This document shows positions 10,005 through 18,023 of a stretch of 64,000 nt of DNA, piece by piece. Source of the stretch: an uncultured Phycisphaerales bacterium (GTDB lineage Bacteria; Planctomycetota; Phycisphaerae; Phycisphaerales; UBA1924). The stretch's first letter is position 1. Every line of letters starts with the position of its first letter. The stretch covers positions 1 through 64,000 of the forward strand of contig CALMPG010000051.1 in NCBI GenBank assembly GCA_937871915.1. The letters run 5' to 3'. The notes under the pieces are model-generated. The model saw only the letters and a program-made list of their open reading frames with translations. It was not told the DNA's origin and searched no databases. A program made the translations under genes and the position numbers.

Positions 10005-11588
10005 ATGATGGGATTTGCCGGGAGATTGGTCGCGCTGGCGCTGGTGGTGGCGGTGGTTGCGTCAACGCTGGGGGGGTGTGCCGGGGTGGGCGTGTCGGAG
10101 CCGTATCCGCCGGAGGCGCGGCGGGAGTATCGGGGGGTGTGGGTTGCGACGGTGGGCAACATCGACTGGCCGTCCAGGCCGGGTCTGTCGGTCGAGACCA
10201 TGCGGGCGGAGATGGAGCGCATCCTTGACGCCGCGGCGAAGATGAATCTCAACGCGGTGTTCTTCCAGGTGCGGCCGTCGTGCGATGCGGTGTATGCGTC
10301 GAGCCTCGAGCCGTGGAGCGAGTTTCTTTCGGGGGTGCAGGGGACGGCCCCGGGTGGGGGCGGGTATGACCCGTTGGCGGAGTGGATCGCCGCGTCGCAT
10401 CGGCGCGGGATGGAACTGCACGCGTGGTTCAATCCGTTTCGGGCGCGGCACAAGGACGCGAGGTCGGCGCTGGCGGCAACGCATGTGGCGAGGGTTCGCC
10501 CGGACCTGGTGCGGTCGTACGACGGGCAGTTGTGGCTCGATCCGGGGTCGGCGGAGGCGCGGGCGATGTCGATGGAGGTGATCCTCGACGTGGTGAGGCG
10601 GTACGACATCGATGGCGTGCACTTTGATGACTATTTCTATCCGTATCCGGCGAAGGGTGAGGCATTTGCGGACGGGGCGCTGTTTGATTCGTATCGCGCG
10701 GGCGGCGGCGGACTCTCGCTGGGCGATTGGCGGCGCGACAACATCAATACGTTTGTCCGCGAGGTGTATGGGAGAGTGCACGAGGTGAAGCCGCACGTGC
10801 GGGTGGGCATCAGCCCGTTCGGGATCTGGCGGCCGGGCTTTCCGGCGGGGGTGAAGGGGCTTGATGCGTACGAGGCGCTGTACGCGGATTCGGTGCGGTG
10901 GCTGGCCGCGGGGTGGGTGGATTATCTTGCGCCGCAGTTGTATTGGAAGATCGATTCGCCGCAGCCGTACGCAGCGCTGCTGGATTGGTGGGTGTCGTGC
11001 TCGATGCGGTCGCAGCGGCGGCCGATCCTGGTGGGGAACTTCACGAGCCGCCTGAGCGCGAAGCCGGATGACCCGAAGTCGTGGTCGGCGGCGGAGATTC
11101 TCAACCAGATCACTCTGACGCGGGAGCGGCGGGGGAGCGGGGCGATGGGGAACATTCACTTCAGCGCGGCGGCGCTGGTGCAGAATCGGCGGGGGATTGC
11201 GGATGCGCTGGCGCAGGGGCCGTATGCCGAGGCCGCGCTGCCGCCGGAGATGCCATGGATTGCCCGCGGGGCGCGGCCGTCAACGGCGCGGGTGGATGTT
11301 CCGGCGGAGTCGGACGAGTCGGTGGTGGTGCGGTGGGAGAGCGCGGGGGGCGGGGCTGATACTGGGTTTCGCCGATGGGTGGTGTGGACGCGGTATGGAG
11401 CGCGATGGACGATGCGGGTGGTGGCGGATGGGGCGCACGCGACTCTGGCGAGGGAATCGGCGGCGGGAATGCTCGATCGGGTCGCTGTGAGCGAGGTCGA
11501 TGGGTTTGGTCGCACGGGGCGGCCCGGGGTGGTGCGGATCGGGCGGGTGGGAACGCGGGTGGGAGACGCCGCTATCGTGGAGCCATGA
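10005..11588 (+). CDS. GHL10-type glycoside-hydrolase-like lipoprotein (DUF187)
   Basis: From ATG 10005 the 527-residue product has a lipoprotein signal with lipobox LGGC (Cys25). The mature part opens with the hallmark YRGVWVATVGNIDWPS and continues NLNAVFFQVRPSCDAVYASSLEPWSEFLSG and RYDIDGVHFDDYFYPYP. This is the DUF187/GHL10 TIM barrel found in cell-envelope glycosidases. A C-terminal FN3-like tail follows (about residues 435-527). It probably acts on envelope or environmental glycans as an outer-surface lipoprotein. Upstream in-frame codons exist from 9909 but would bury the signal peptide, so I start at 10005. The stop overlaps the next gene (ATGA). Confidence 0.87.
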   Translation: MMGFAGRLVALALVVAVVASTLGGCAGVGVSEPYPPEARREYRGVWVATVGNIDWPSRPGLSVETMRAEMERILDAAAKMNLNAVFFQVRPSCDAVYASSLEPWSEFLSGVQGTAPGGGGYDPLAEWIAASHRRGMELHAWFNPFRARHKDARSALAATHVARVRPDLVRSYDGQLWLDPGSAEARAMSMEVILDVVRRYDIDGVHFDDYFYPYPAKGEAFADGALFDSYRAGGGGLSLGDWRRDNINTFVREVYGRVHEVKPHVRVGISPFGIWRPGFPAGVKGLDAYEALYADSVRWLAAGWVDYLAPQLYWKIDSPQPYAALLDWWVSCSMRSQRRPILVGNFTSRLSAKPDDPKSWSAAEILNQITLTRERRGSGAMGNIHFSAAALVQNRRGIADALAQGPYAEAALPPEMPWIARGARPSTARVDVPAESDESVVVRWESAGGGADTGFRRWVVWTRYGARWTMRVVADGAHATLARESAAGMLDRVAVSEVDGFGRTGRPGVVRIGRVGTRVGDAAIVEP

Positions 11589-11896
11589 CGGGCATCTGCT
11601 ACATGGTGACGGCGACGCTGCCGAGCGAGGCGGTGGCGGAGGAGTACGTGGCGTGGCTGCGAGATGGGCATGTGGCGCAGGTGATCGCGGGCGGGGCGAG
11701 GACGGGGATGATTGTGCGGCTGGATGTGGAGGCGGGCGGGTTGGCGCGCGTGATGACGCAGTATGTGTTTGCGAGCCGCACGGCGTTTGATCAGTATGTG
11801 CGACAGCATGCGCCGGCGTTGCGGGCGGAGGGGCTGCGACGGTTCGGGGCGGAGACGGGCGTGAGGTTTGAGCGGGCGGTGGGGGAGGTGGGGTGA
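11585..11896 (+). CDS. DUF4286 family protein
   Basis: The 103-residue product starts inside the previous stop (ATGA). The layout ICYMVTATLPSEAVAEEYVAWLRDGHVAQVI, then TQYVFASRTAFDQYVRQHAPALRAEGLRRFG, fits DUF4286: a small ferredoxin-like (dimeric alpha/beta barrel) fold with a conserved HAPALR segment. No biochemical role is established. It is coupled to the GHL10 lipoprotein gene but the two families have no known link. Confidence 0.8.
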   Translation: MTGICYMVTATLPSEAVAEEYVAWLRDGHVAQVIAGGARTGMIVRLDVEAGGLARVMTQYVFASRTAFDQYVRQHAPALRAEGLRRFGAETGVRFERAVGEVG

Positions 11897-11930
11897 GGGG
11901 GCGGGGTTGAGTGAGCCGTCGTTATCGCTT

Positions 11931-12178
11931 TTACTCGGAGGCGGATGCGGATACGGGGGCGCTGGTTTGGAGTTGCTGTTCCCGTTCTTGCCTGGCTTTG
12001 GCGACGATTTCGGCGATTCGGGATTCGAACGCCTCGCGGCTGGAACGGCGAGAGACCTCTTGGCGGACCTCGTCGGTCAGGTACCGGGGGGCCTCGATGT
12101 CGCAGTTCTGGAGCGAGTCGGCGAATGCGGAGAGTTGGCGGGAGACGCTTTCGGCCTTGGATCTCAGATCTGAGATTC
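11931..12178 (-). pseudogene. C-terminal fragment of S23-like four-helix-bundle gene
   Basis: Read on the minus strand, this segment codes SDLRSKAESVSRQLSAFADS, then LQNCDIEAPRYLTDEVR and a charged tail ending at a TAA at 11933-11931. This matches, from memory of the family, the C-terminal half of S23/IVP-type four-helix-bundle proteins (AESVSRQLRAWADSLQN.. RYLT). There is no start codon, and a TGA lies a few codons upstream of the homologous part. The missing N-terminal half is at 14194-14054, on the other side of the AIPR gene, in the same orientation and order. Confidence 0.72.
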
Positions 12179-12179
12179 C
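12161..12179. repeat. Left copy of 19-bp direct repeat flanking the AIPR island
   Basis: The bases at 12161-12179 match 14281-14299 at 17 of 19 positions, with the 14-base core TCAGATCTGAGATT identical at 12164-12177 and 14284-14297. The core contains the palindrome TCAGATCTGA. On the left it lies within the S23 C-terminal fragment. On the right it lies in the low-complexity intergenic repeat. Confidence 0.7.
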
Positions 12180-12329
12180 GGTGACTACGACCCATCACGA
12201 GTGAGTTAGGGAAAGGGTAGGTCCGAAGTGATTTCAGAGGCACACGAAAACTCGCCCGGTGGTACCCTGCCCGCTTCGGAGGACACCGCAATCCTGCGGC
12301 GTCGGGAGTTGAGCGGAGGACGCACCATC

Positions 12330-14042
12330 ATGGATCAGGTATCTCTCAGCATCCTTGCGGCTTTCACAAAGGCTGCCGGTCTTTCTGCGCTGGATGAGGC
12401 GACGCGCTTTGAGCATCTCGCCTGCTTTCTGGCAGTTGGCCTACATTGCCGCGATTCCTTCGACACCGAAGACGTGGTGATGGGAAAGGCTACCGGCATT
12501 GATGGCGCGGCAGTCATCATCAATGGCGAGGTTTGCCGCGATGTGGACGAGTTTCGGGAGATTGACGCCGCCAGCGAACTGGACGTGACGTTCGTGTTCG
12601 TGCAGGCCGATCGTGGCCCCTCGTTTGACTCGTCCAAACTCGGAACGTTTGGCCACGCGGTGGTCGAGTTCTTCAAGGCAGATTCCAACCTCCCGAAGTC
12701 ACCCGAACTGCTCCGTGTGGCGGAACTTCGTGCGGCACTATTTGATTGCTGTGAGCGGTTCGTTCAGAATCCCAGTTGCAGGCTGTACTACACGACCACC
12801 GGCACGTGGAATCCCGACGATTCGACGATGGGCGCGAGGGTTCAGGCTGTCGAAGCCGACCTTGGCAACACCAACCTGTTCCGAGACGTTCGTGTCATTG
12901 CGCACGACGCGAACAAGGTAACGACGCTCTACCGCCAGCGTACCGGCACACTCAAGCGCAAGTTCCTGTTCGACAAGAAGGTCAACCTCCCAACTGTTCA
13001 GGGCGTCACCCAGTCGATGCTGGGTTTCCTGCCGGTGTCGGAGTTGCGGAAAATCGTGGCGGACGACACCACTGGCGAAGTCATCGAGAGTCTTTTCTAT
13101 AGCAATCCTCGCGACTTTCAGGACCTCAACCCGGTCAACGCGGAAATCAAGAAGACGTTGGACACCGACGCGCGAGGTCGGTTTGTCCTGATGAACAATG
13201 GAATCACAATCATCGCGAGGAAGATTCTGCCCACGGGCGATTCGTTCGTCATTGAGGACTACCAGATTGTGAATGGGTGTCAGACGTGCCACTCATTGCT
13301 CGCCGTTCCCAAGAAGCACGACGCGTCGGTGTCGGTGCCGGTTCGTCTGATTCAGACCGAGGACGAGACTGTCACCAACGACATCATCCGGGCGACGAAC
13401 CGGCAGACTCCGGTTACGGAGGAACAGTTCTTCGCTCTAGAGGAGTTTCCCAAGGCCCTTGAGGCGCACTTCTCGGCGTTCGATGGCGACAAGACGCTGT
13501 ACTACGAGCGTCGGTCTCGGCAGTACGACCGCACGCCCATTGAGAGAACGCGGATCATCAGTCAAGCGAATGTCATTCGTGCGTATGCCGCCATGTTCCT
13601 GCGGGAACCTCACCGGACTACCCGAAACTTCTCGGCGCTGCGGGCGAAGGTCAAGAGCGGAAAGGACATCTTCGCCAAGGGACACCGCAAGGAACCGTAC
13701 TACGCGGCAGCATTCGCGCTTTACCGGCTTGAATCAATGTTTAAGCAGCGCACGCTGGATGCCAAGTACAAGCCGGCTCGCTTCCACATCCTGCTGGCTA
13801 TTTACCTACTGGCCGATCTCGGCGAGGCTCCGAAGCCTGCGGCAAACAAAATGGAGGGGCACTGCAACAAACTTCTCCGCATTCTGTGGGACGTGGACAA
13901 GGCCAATGGCCTCATCGACAGAGCGGCAAGACTCGTAGAGTCGTCGGTGAGTGGCGAGTTTAACCGCGACAACATTCGCACGGAGCCCACGACAAAGGCG
14001 GTTGTTGCTGCGTGTGAACGCGAGTTGGCGGTAACGGCCTAA
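12330..14042 (+). CDS. AIPR family (abortive infection phage resistance) protein
   Basis: From ATG 12330, preceded by GGAGGA nine bases upstream, the product has 570 residues. The AIPR core is clear: NPRDFQDLNPVNAEIKKTLD, FVLMNNGITIIARK (NNGITII at 289-295), IVNGCQTCHSLL (313-324), RATNRQTPVTEEQFFALE, and LYYERRSRQYDR. AIPR proteins are linked to phage abortive infection. How they act is not well defined. The gene is visibly less GC-rich, with fewer G/C-ending codons than its neighbours, and lies between two pieces of a disrupted gene. Both point to horizontal transfer. It appears to be a single-gene cargo: no methylase, nuclease or second open frame accompanies it. Confidence 0.88.
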   Translation: MDQVSLSILAAFTKAAGLSALDEATRFEHLACFLAVGLHCRDSFDTEDVVMGKATGIDGAAVIINGEVCRDVDEFREIDAASELDVTFVFVQADRGPSFDSSKLGTFGHAVVEFFKADSNLPKSPELLRVAELRAALFDCCERFVQNPSCRLYYTTTGTWNPDDSTMGARVQAVEADLGNTNLFRDVRVIAHDANKVTTLYRQRTGTLKRKFLFDKKVNLPTVQGVTQSMLGFLPVSELRKIVADDTTGEVIESLFYSNPRDFQDLNPVNAEIKKTLDTDARGRFVLMNNGITIIARKILPTGDSFVIEDYQIVNGCQTCHSLLAVPKKHDASVSVPVRLIQTEDETVTNDIIRATNRQTPVTEEQFFALEEFPKALEAHFSAFDGDKTLYYERRSRQYDRTPIERTRIISQANVIRAYAAMFLREPHRTTRNFSALRAKVKSGKDIFAKGHRKEPYYAAAFALYRLESMFKQRTLDAKYKPARFHILLAIYLLADLGEAPKPAANKMEGHCNKLLRILWDVDKANGLIDRAARLVESSVSGEFNRDNIRTEPTTKAVVAACERELAVTA

Positions 14043-14053
14043 CGGCCCTTGCG

Positions 14054-14194
14054 CTACTGGTGCCGTCGGTTCTTCTGGTTCGCAATGTCGCCGCGGCGGG
14101 TGACTTCACGGTCGTCGCAGAGGGCGTCGATGCGTACGAACAGTCGGGCTCCGTCTTTCCAGACCGGGAGGTCTTCGAAGCGGTGGTACTTCAT
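14054..14194 (-). pseudogene. N-terminal fragment of S23-like four-helix-bundle gene
   Basis: ATG at 14194 starts MKYHRFEDLPVWKDGARLFV, then RIDALCDDREVTRRGDIANQ, and meets a TAG after 46 codons. The start and the RGD(I/L)ANQ segment are those of S23/IVP four-helix-bundle proteins, which should continue with a conserved amphipathic helix and an N-I-A-E-G segment. That central part (roughly 45 residues) is missing. The C-terminal half follows in the same orientation at 12178-11931, beyond the AIPR gene. The homologous frame breaks right after ANQ, eleven bases or so from the AIPR stop. Confidence 0.75.
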
Positions 14195-14253
14195 GGGCGC
14201 CAAGACTACCGGAATGGGGCCTGGGACGCAAGGGGTGGTTGGGAGGGGCGGAA

Positions 14254-14345
14254 AGCCAAATCTCAAATCCCAAATCTCAGATTTCAGATCTGAGATTTCA
14301 GATTTCAGGTTTCAGAGATTTGGGATTTCAGACTTCAGGCTCCGA
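14254..14345. repeat. AT-rich low-complexity repeat with right copy of direct repeat
   Basis: A run of overlapping AAATCTCA/GATTTCAG words forms many small palindromes. It contrasts with the GC-rich surroundings and includes the second copy of the 19-bp repeat (14281-14299). Similar words (LKSEIS/SDLRS codons) occur inside S23-like genes, so it could be a duplicated remnant of such coding DNA or an interspersed repeat. Confidence 0.75.
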
Positions 14346-14370
14346 GTTCTCGGGCCTTGGTTCTTGGGAT

Positions 14371-15522
14371 TCAGGCAGCCCCGACCGTTTCCAACTTCCG
14401 CTCGCGCTCGGGCTTCTTGACCGAGATGCCGAGTTGCACCATCGGGCCGTGGGGGCGCTTGGCTTCTTCGGCGAGGGCGGCCGCGGCTTGGGGGTCGGTG
14501 TAGTTGGGCATGAGCATGGCCTTCACGGTGCCGAAGAGGCCGCCGAGGGATGAGAAGGTGTGGTCGACGGCGGAGGGCTCGTAGCCGCAGTGGACCATGC
14601 ACTGCTGGCAGGCGGTGTTGCCGCTGGCCCGTCCGTACTTGTCCCACTCGGTGTCTTCGATGAGTTCCTTGAAGGAGTCGGCGTAGCCGTCCTGGAGGAG
14701 GTAGCAGGGCTTCTGCCAGCCGAAGATGTTGTAGGTGGGGAGGCCCCAGGGCGTGCACTCGTACTCGCGCTTGCCCATGAGGAACTCGAGGAAGAGGGGG
14801 GACTGGTTGAACTTCCAGGCGGTCTTGCGGTTGGAGAGGAGCATCTTGAAGAAGGAGCGGGTCTTCTCGCGCTCCTTCATGAAGGTCTTCTGGTCGGGGG
14901 CCTTTGGGTAGGCGTAGCCGGGACTGACCATGACGCCCTCGACGCCGAGGGCCATCATCTCGTCGAAGAAGGCGCGGACGGAGTTCGGGTCGGCGCCGTC
15001 GAAGAGGGTGGTGTTGGTGGTGACGCGGAAGCCCATCTTCACGGCGAGCTTGATGCCTTCGAGGGCGGTCTTGAAGGTGCCCTCGCGGCAGACGGCGAAG
15101 TCGTGGTGCTCTTCCTGGCCGTCCATGTGGACGCTGAAGGAGAGGTACTTGCTGGGCTTGAGGAGACCCTCTTCGAGCTTCTGCTTGAGGAGCAGAGCGT
15201 TCGTGCAGCAGTAGACATATTTCTTCTGTGCGACGAGGCCCTCGATGATCTCTTTGATCTGGGGGTGGAGGAGGGGCTCGCCGCCGGGGATGGCGACGAC
15301 GGGGGCTCCGCACTCCTTGGCGGCGTTCCAGCACTGCTCTGGGGTGAGCTGGCGCTTGAGGATGTGCGGGGGGTATTGGATCTTGCCGCACCCGGCGCAG
15401 GCGAGGTTGCAGCGGAAGAGGGGTTCGAGTTGGAGGACGAGGGGGTAGCGTTTGTTGCGGCGGATTTTCTGCGAGAGGACGTAGGTCGCGACCGTCCACA
15501 TTTGACTGATGGGAACACCCAT
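14371..15522 (-). CDS. hpnH: Adenosyl-hopene transferase HpnH (radical SAM)
   Basis: The 383-residue product starts MGVPISQMWTVATYVLSQKI, the usual HpnH N-terminus, and carries the radical SAM cluster motif CNLACAGC (C38, C42, C45). Conserved stretches include VVAIPGGEPLLHPQI, SVHMDGQEEHHD, VSPGYAYPKAPDQ and ACQQCMVHCGYEP. HpnH joins the 5'-deoxyadenosyl group to hopene, the first step toward C35 hopanoids. No other hpn genes are in the window. Longer upstream in-frame starts exist to 15630 but lack family similarity. The AIPR island sits just downstream. Confidence 0.95.
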   Translation of the reverse strand: MGVPISQMWTVATYVLSQKIRRNKRYPLVLQLEPLFRCNLACAGCGKIQYPPHILKRQLTPEQCWNAAKECGAPVVAIPGGEPLLHPQIKEIIEGLVAQKKYVYCCTNALLLKQKLEEGLLKPSKYLSFSVHMDGQEEHHDFAVCREGTFKTALEGIKLAVKMGFRVTTNTTLFDGADPNSVRAFFDEMMALGVEGVMVSPGYAYPKAPDQKTFMKEREKTRSFFKMLLSNRKTAWKFNQSPLFLEFLMGKREYECTPWGLPTYNIFGWQKPCYLLQDGYADSFKELIEDTEWDKYGRASGNTACQQCMVHCGYEPSAVDHTFSSLGGLFGTVKAMLMPNYTDPQAAAALAEEAKRPHGPMVQLGISVKKPERERKLETVGAA

Positions 15523-15861
15523 GCCTTCGTGCCTTTCCAAGGCGTGGGCATAGCGGCCCACGCTGAATCGAAGTTCCGTCGAAATCCCCCGACGGGAGCG
15601 GGCCGGACAGGGGTGGCCGGGCGGGCGCATCGAATGGCCGGAATGCTAGCGATCGCCAACGCCGATTCCACACCCCGCCCCCCGACACCATCCGTTCCCT
15701 GGTCCACAAACCGGGTCCCAAGCCGGGATCGGGGCTGTCCCCAAACACGCCGGGGCGGGAGATCGTAAACTGTCCCGCACGGGGCACCGCCCTTCCGATG
15801 ACCCGATGAGCCCCTTCGTGCCACCACTGACCACATCTGGCCGCGCTTTCCGGACCCGCGA
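15523..15861. other. Intergenic region between divergent hpnH and ECF sigma gene
   Basis: These 339 bases lie between the divergent starts of hpnH and the sigma gene and must hold both promoters. I see no gene with family similarity and no strong hairpin. A TAAACT at about 15766 is a possible -10 for the rightward gene, but no convincing -35 is visible. Confidence 0.5.
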
Positions 15862-16536
15862 TTGAGCACACCCCCCACACCTCCCACACCTCCAACGCCT
15901 ACCGACGAGACCCTCGTGAAGCGGTACCGATCCGGGGACGCGAAGGCGTTCGAGGAGTTGGTGCGTCGGCACCACGACGATCTGATTCGGTTTCTTATCA
16001 GGCTCTCGGGGAACCGGGCGGTGGCGGAGGACGCGTTCCAGGAGACGTTTCTCCAGGTTCACCTGTCGCTCGACACGTTCGACGCTTCGCGCCGGTTCAA
16101 GCCGTGGCTTTTTACGATCGCCGCGAACAAGGCCCGGGACGCGCTGCGTAAGAGTGCCAGACGCAAGACCCTCGACCTGTCGGCCCCGATCTCTGGCGGG
16201 CAGGGCGGGGCGGGCGCCGATTCCGGCGCACGGACGTACGTGGACCTGATGGAGATTGATGTACCCCAGCCCGACCAGGCGCTCAAGGACAGCGAGCGGA
16301 ACCGGCTGGTGCAGCGGGCCGTGGATGAACTCCCCTGGAGCCTGCGAGAGATTCTGCTGCTGGCCTACTTCCAACGGATGAGTTACAACCAGATCGCCGA
16401 ATCGCTGGAGATCCCGCTTGGCACCGTGAAGTCTCGATTGCACTCCGCCGTGGCCGCGTTTGCCAAGAAGTTCGAGGCCATCGGAAAGTCCGAATCACCC
16501 CCCGCATCCGCACCCCCACCATCGCCAGACGCATGA
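15862..16536 (+). CDS. ECF-type RNA polymerase sigma factor
   Basis: The 224-residue product has a TTG start and a Thr/Pro-rich leader. Region 2 is at about 18-97 (LVKRYRSGDAKAFEELVRRH, AVAEDAFQETFLQVHLSLDTF, FKPWLFTIAANKARDALRK). Region 4 is at about 152-205 (LPWSLREILLLAYFQRMSYNQIAESLEIPLGTVKSRLHSAV). This is a typical ECF sigma factor. It overlaps the next gene by ATGA, and that gene's product has an unusual repeated N-terminal module and one membrane segment, so it is the likely anti-sigma partner. A GTG at 15916 is another possible start. Confidence 0.92.
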   Translation: MSTPPTPPTPPTPTDETLVKRYRSGDAKAFEELVRRHHDDLIRFLIRLSGNRAVAEDAFQETFLQVHLSLDTFDASRRFKPWLFTIAANKARDALRKSARRKTLDLSAPISGGQGGAGADSGARTYVDLMEIDVPQPDQALKDSERNRLVQRAVDELPWSLREILLLAYFQRMSYNQIAESLEIPLGTVKSRLHSAVAAFAKKFEAIGKSESPPASAPPPSPDA

Positions 16537-17807
16537 ACCCCACGCACCCACGCAACGCCCGTCCGATCGACGCCGCACACCCGCACGACCTGTGCGAGGC
16601 CGACGCCCGAGCGTTCGAGGCGTTGTGCGAGGCGGGGTTTGATTGCTCGCGGGTGCCGGAGGAGCTGCGGGCGCGGGCGGAGAAGTGCGCGGCCATTCTC
16701 GGGCTGCTCGCGTGCGGGGATCGGCCCGAGTGCGACGGCTCGCTGGTGGATGTGACGCTGGTGCGGGTGGGCGAGATTCGTCGCTGGGCCGAGGCGCAGT
16801 CGATGGAGCCGCTGGACGAGGATGCGCTTGAGGCGCTGGTGGCCGCGGAGTTCGAGCCGTCGCGGTGCGTCTCGGGGCTGCGCGGCCGGGCGGCGAGGCA
16901 CGCGGCGATGCTGGCGGCGCTGGACGTTCCGGTTGACGGGGCGTCGAGGGAGTCGCTGGTGGGCGCGACGCTCTCGCGGGTGCAGCGTGGGATCGACTCC
17001 GGGGAATCGAGGCTGCGGCTGGACCCTTCGGCGGCGCGGGCGAGGCCGAATGTTCGCTGGGGCGACCTGATCTCGGTGGTGGCGATGCTCATGCTCGCGT
17101 CGGCGGTGATCATGCCGATGGTGGGGGCGGTGCGGAACTATTCGCGGCAGGTCGGGTGCCAGGCGGGGTTCGGGGGCGCGGCCGGGGCGTTTGGCCGCTA
17201 TGCCAACGACAATCGAGAGGCGTTGCCGCTGGCGTCGGAGTCGCCGGCGGGCGGGGTGTGGCGGAGGGTCGGCGATCGCGTGCACTCGAACTCGGCGAAC
17301 TTCTACACGCTCGTGGTGGAGAAGTATGTTCGTCCGGTTGATCTGGCCTGTCCCGGGAATCCGTACGCGTGCCGCTCCACCGTGGCCAATCGCATCGGCG
17401 ACTGGGCCAGGTCGGAGGAGGTTTCGTACAGTTACCGCAACATGTTTGCGCCGCGGGACGCGCGGCCGTCGTGGTCGGGGGATGTCGGTGAGCGGACCAT
17501 CGTGCTGGCGGATCGGTCGCCGGTGTTTGTCCGGGCGATCACGGGCAACTGGTTCAACCCGACGGCGAACTCGGACAATCATGCGCCGGCGTGGCCGAAC
17601 CAGGGGGAGAGCGCCGGGCAGAACGTGCTGTACAACGACGGGTCGGCGGCGTGGCTCAAGTCGCCGGTGCTTTCGGGCGGGGACAACATCTGGCTGCCGC
17701 GGTCGTTCGAGATGGCGATCCGGCGGTTGCAGGAGCCGACGCGGGCGGAGCCGCTCAAGGGCGTGGAAAGCCCGGCGGATCGGTTGGATGTGTTTTTGTC
17801 GCCGTGA
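16533..17807 (+). CDS. Membrane protein: duplicated N-terminal module plus prepilin-like domain
   Basis: The 424-residue product starts within the sigma gene's stop (ATGA). Residues 21-84 and 94-155 are a tandem duplication (ARAFEALCEAGFDCSRV..ELRARAEKCAAILGLL versus DALEALVAAEFEPSRCV..LRGRAARHAAMLAAL), each ending in SLV..TL.RV. One membrane segment follows (about 169-189). The exported part resembles planctomycete type II prepilin-like proteins: SDNHAPAWPNQ.. then VLYNDGSAAWL, an H-spacer-DG motif. Inference: the N-terminal repeats bind the coupled ECF sigma factor and the exterior domain senses envelope state. No classical anti-sigma zinc motif is seen. Confidence 0.78.
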   Translation: MNPTHPRNARPIDAAHPHDLCEADARAFEALCEAGFDCSRVPEELRARAEKCAAILGLLACGDRPECDGSLVDVTLVRVGEIRRWAEAQSMEPLDEDALEALVAAEFEPSRCVSGLRGRAARHAAMLAALDVPVDGASRESLVGATLSRVQRGIDSGESRLRLDPSAARARPNVRWGDLISVVAMLMLASAVIMPMVGAVRNYSRQVGCQAGFGGAAGAFGRYANDNREALPLASESPAGGVWRRVGDRVHSNSANFYTLVVEKYVRPVDLACPGNPYACRSTVANRIGDWARSEEVSYSYRNMFAPRDARPSWSGDVGERTIVLADRSPVFVRAITGNWFNPTANSDNHAPAWPNQGESAGQNVLYNDGSAAWLKSPVLSGGDNIWLPRSFEMAIRRLQEPTRAEPLKGVESPADRLDVFLSP

Positions 17808-17810
17808 AGC

Positions 17811-17910
17811 GCCCGGAGTCCAGTGCCGAGTGCCGAGTGCCGAGGGGACTTGGGCGGGGTGAATGTTTGGGATTTGATTTGTAGTTTGCCATTTGCACTT
17901 TGCACTTTGG
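17811..17910. repeat. Low-complexity intergenic repeats
   Basis: Three tandem copies of AGTGCCG (17822-17843) are followed by a TTTGC/CACTTTG-word stretch at 17885-17908. The second motif recurs as a large inverted repeat at 43783-43888, so it is an interspersed repeat in this genome. It lies in the leader upstream of rpmI. Confidence 0.7.
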
Positions 17911-18023
17911 CGCACCCGGCCTACCCTCTCGACCCCTCCCCCCCCCAACCGGCTCCGGGCCTTGCCTGCGCCCGTCCGGATTCGATGTCTTTGAGAAACC
18001 AAGCAGGCGAAGGTGAATCGGGA

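Noticed and set aside
14054..14194. The S23-like fragment as an Avd protein of a diversity-generating retroelement
   Set aside because: Avd belongs to the same fold, but there is no reverse transcriptase, template repeat or variable repeat nearby, and the gene is truncated.
11900..14345. The AIPR island as a classical insertion sequence
   Set aside because: No transposase or integrase frame is present and there are no long terminal inverted repeats, only short direct repeats.
14560..15768. Plus-strand frame of 402 codons opposite hpnH
   Set aside because: It is the antisense shadow of hpnH, Val/Glu/Gly-rich and without domains.
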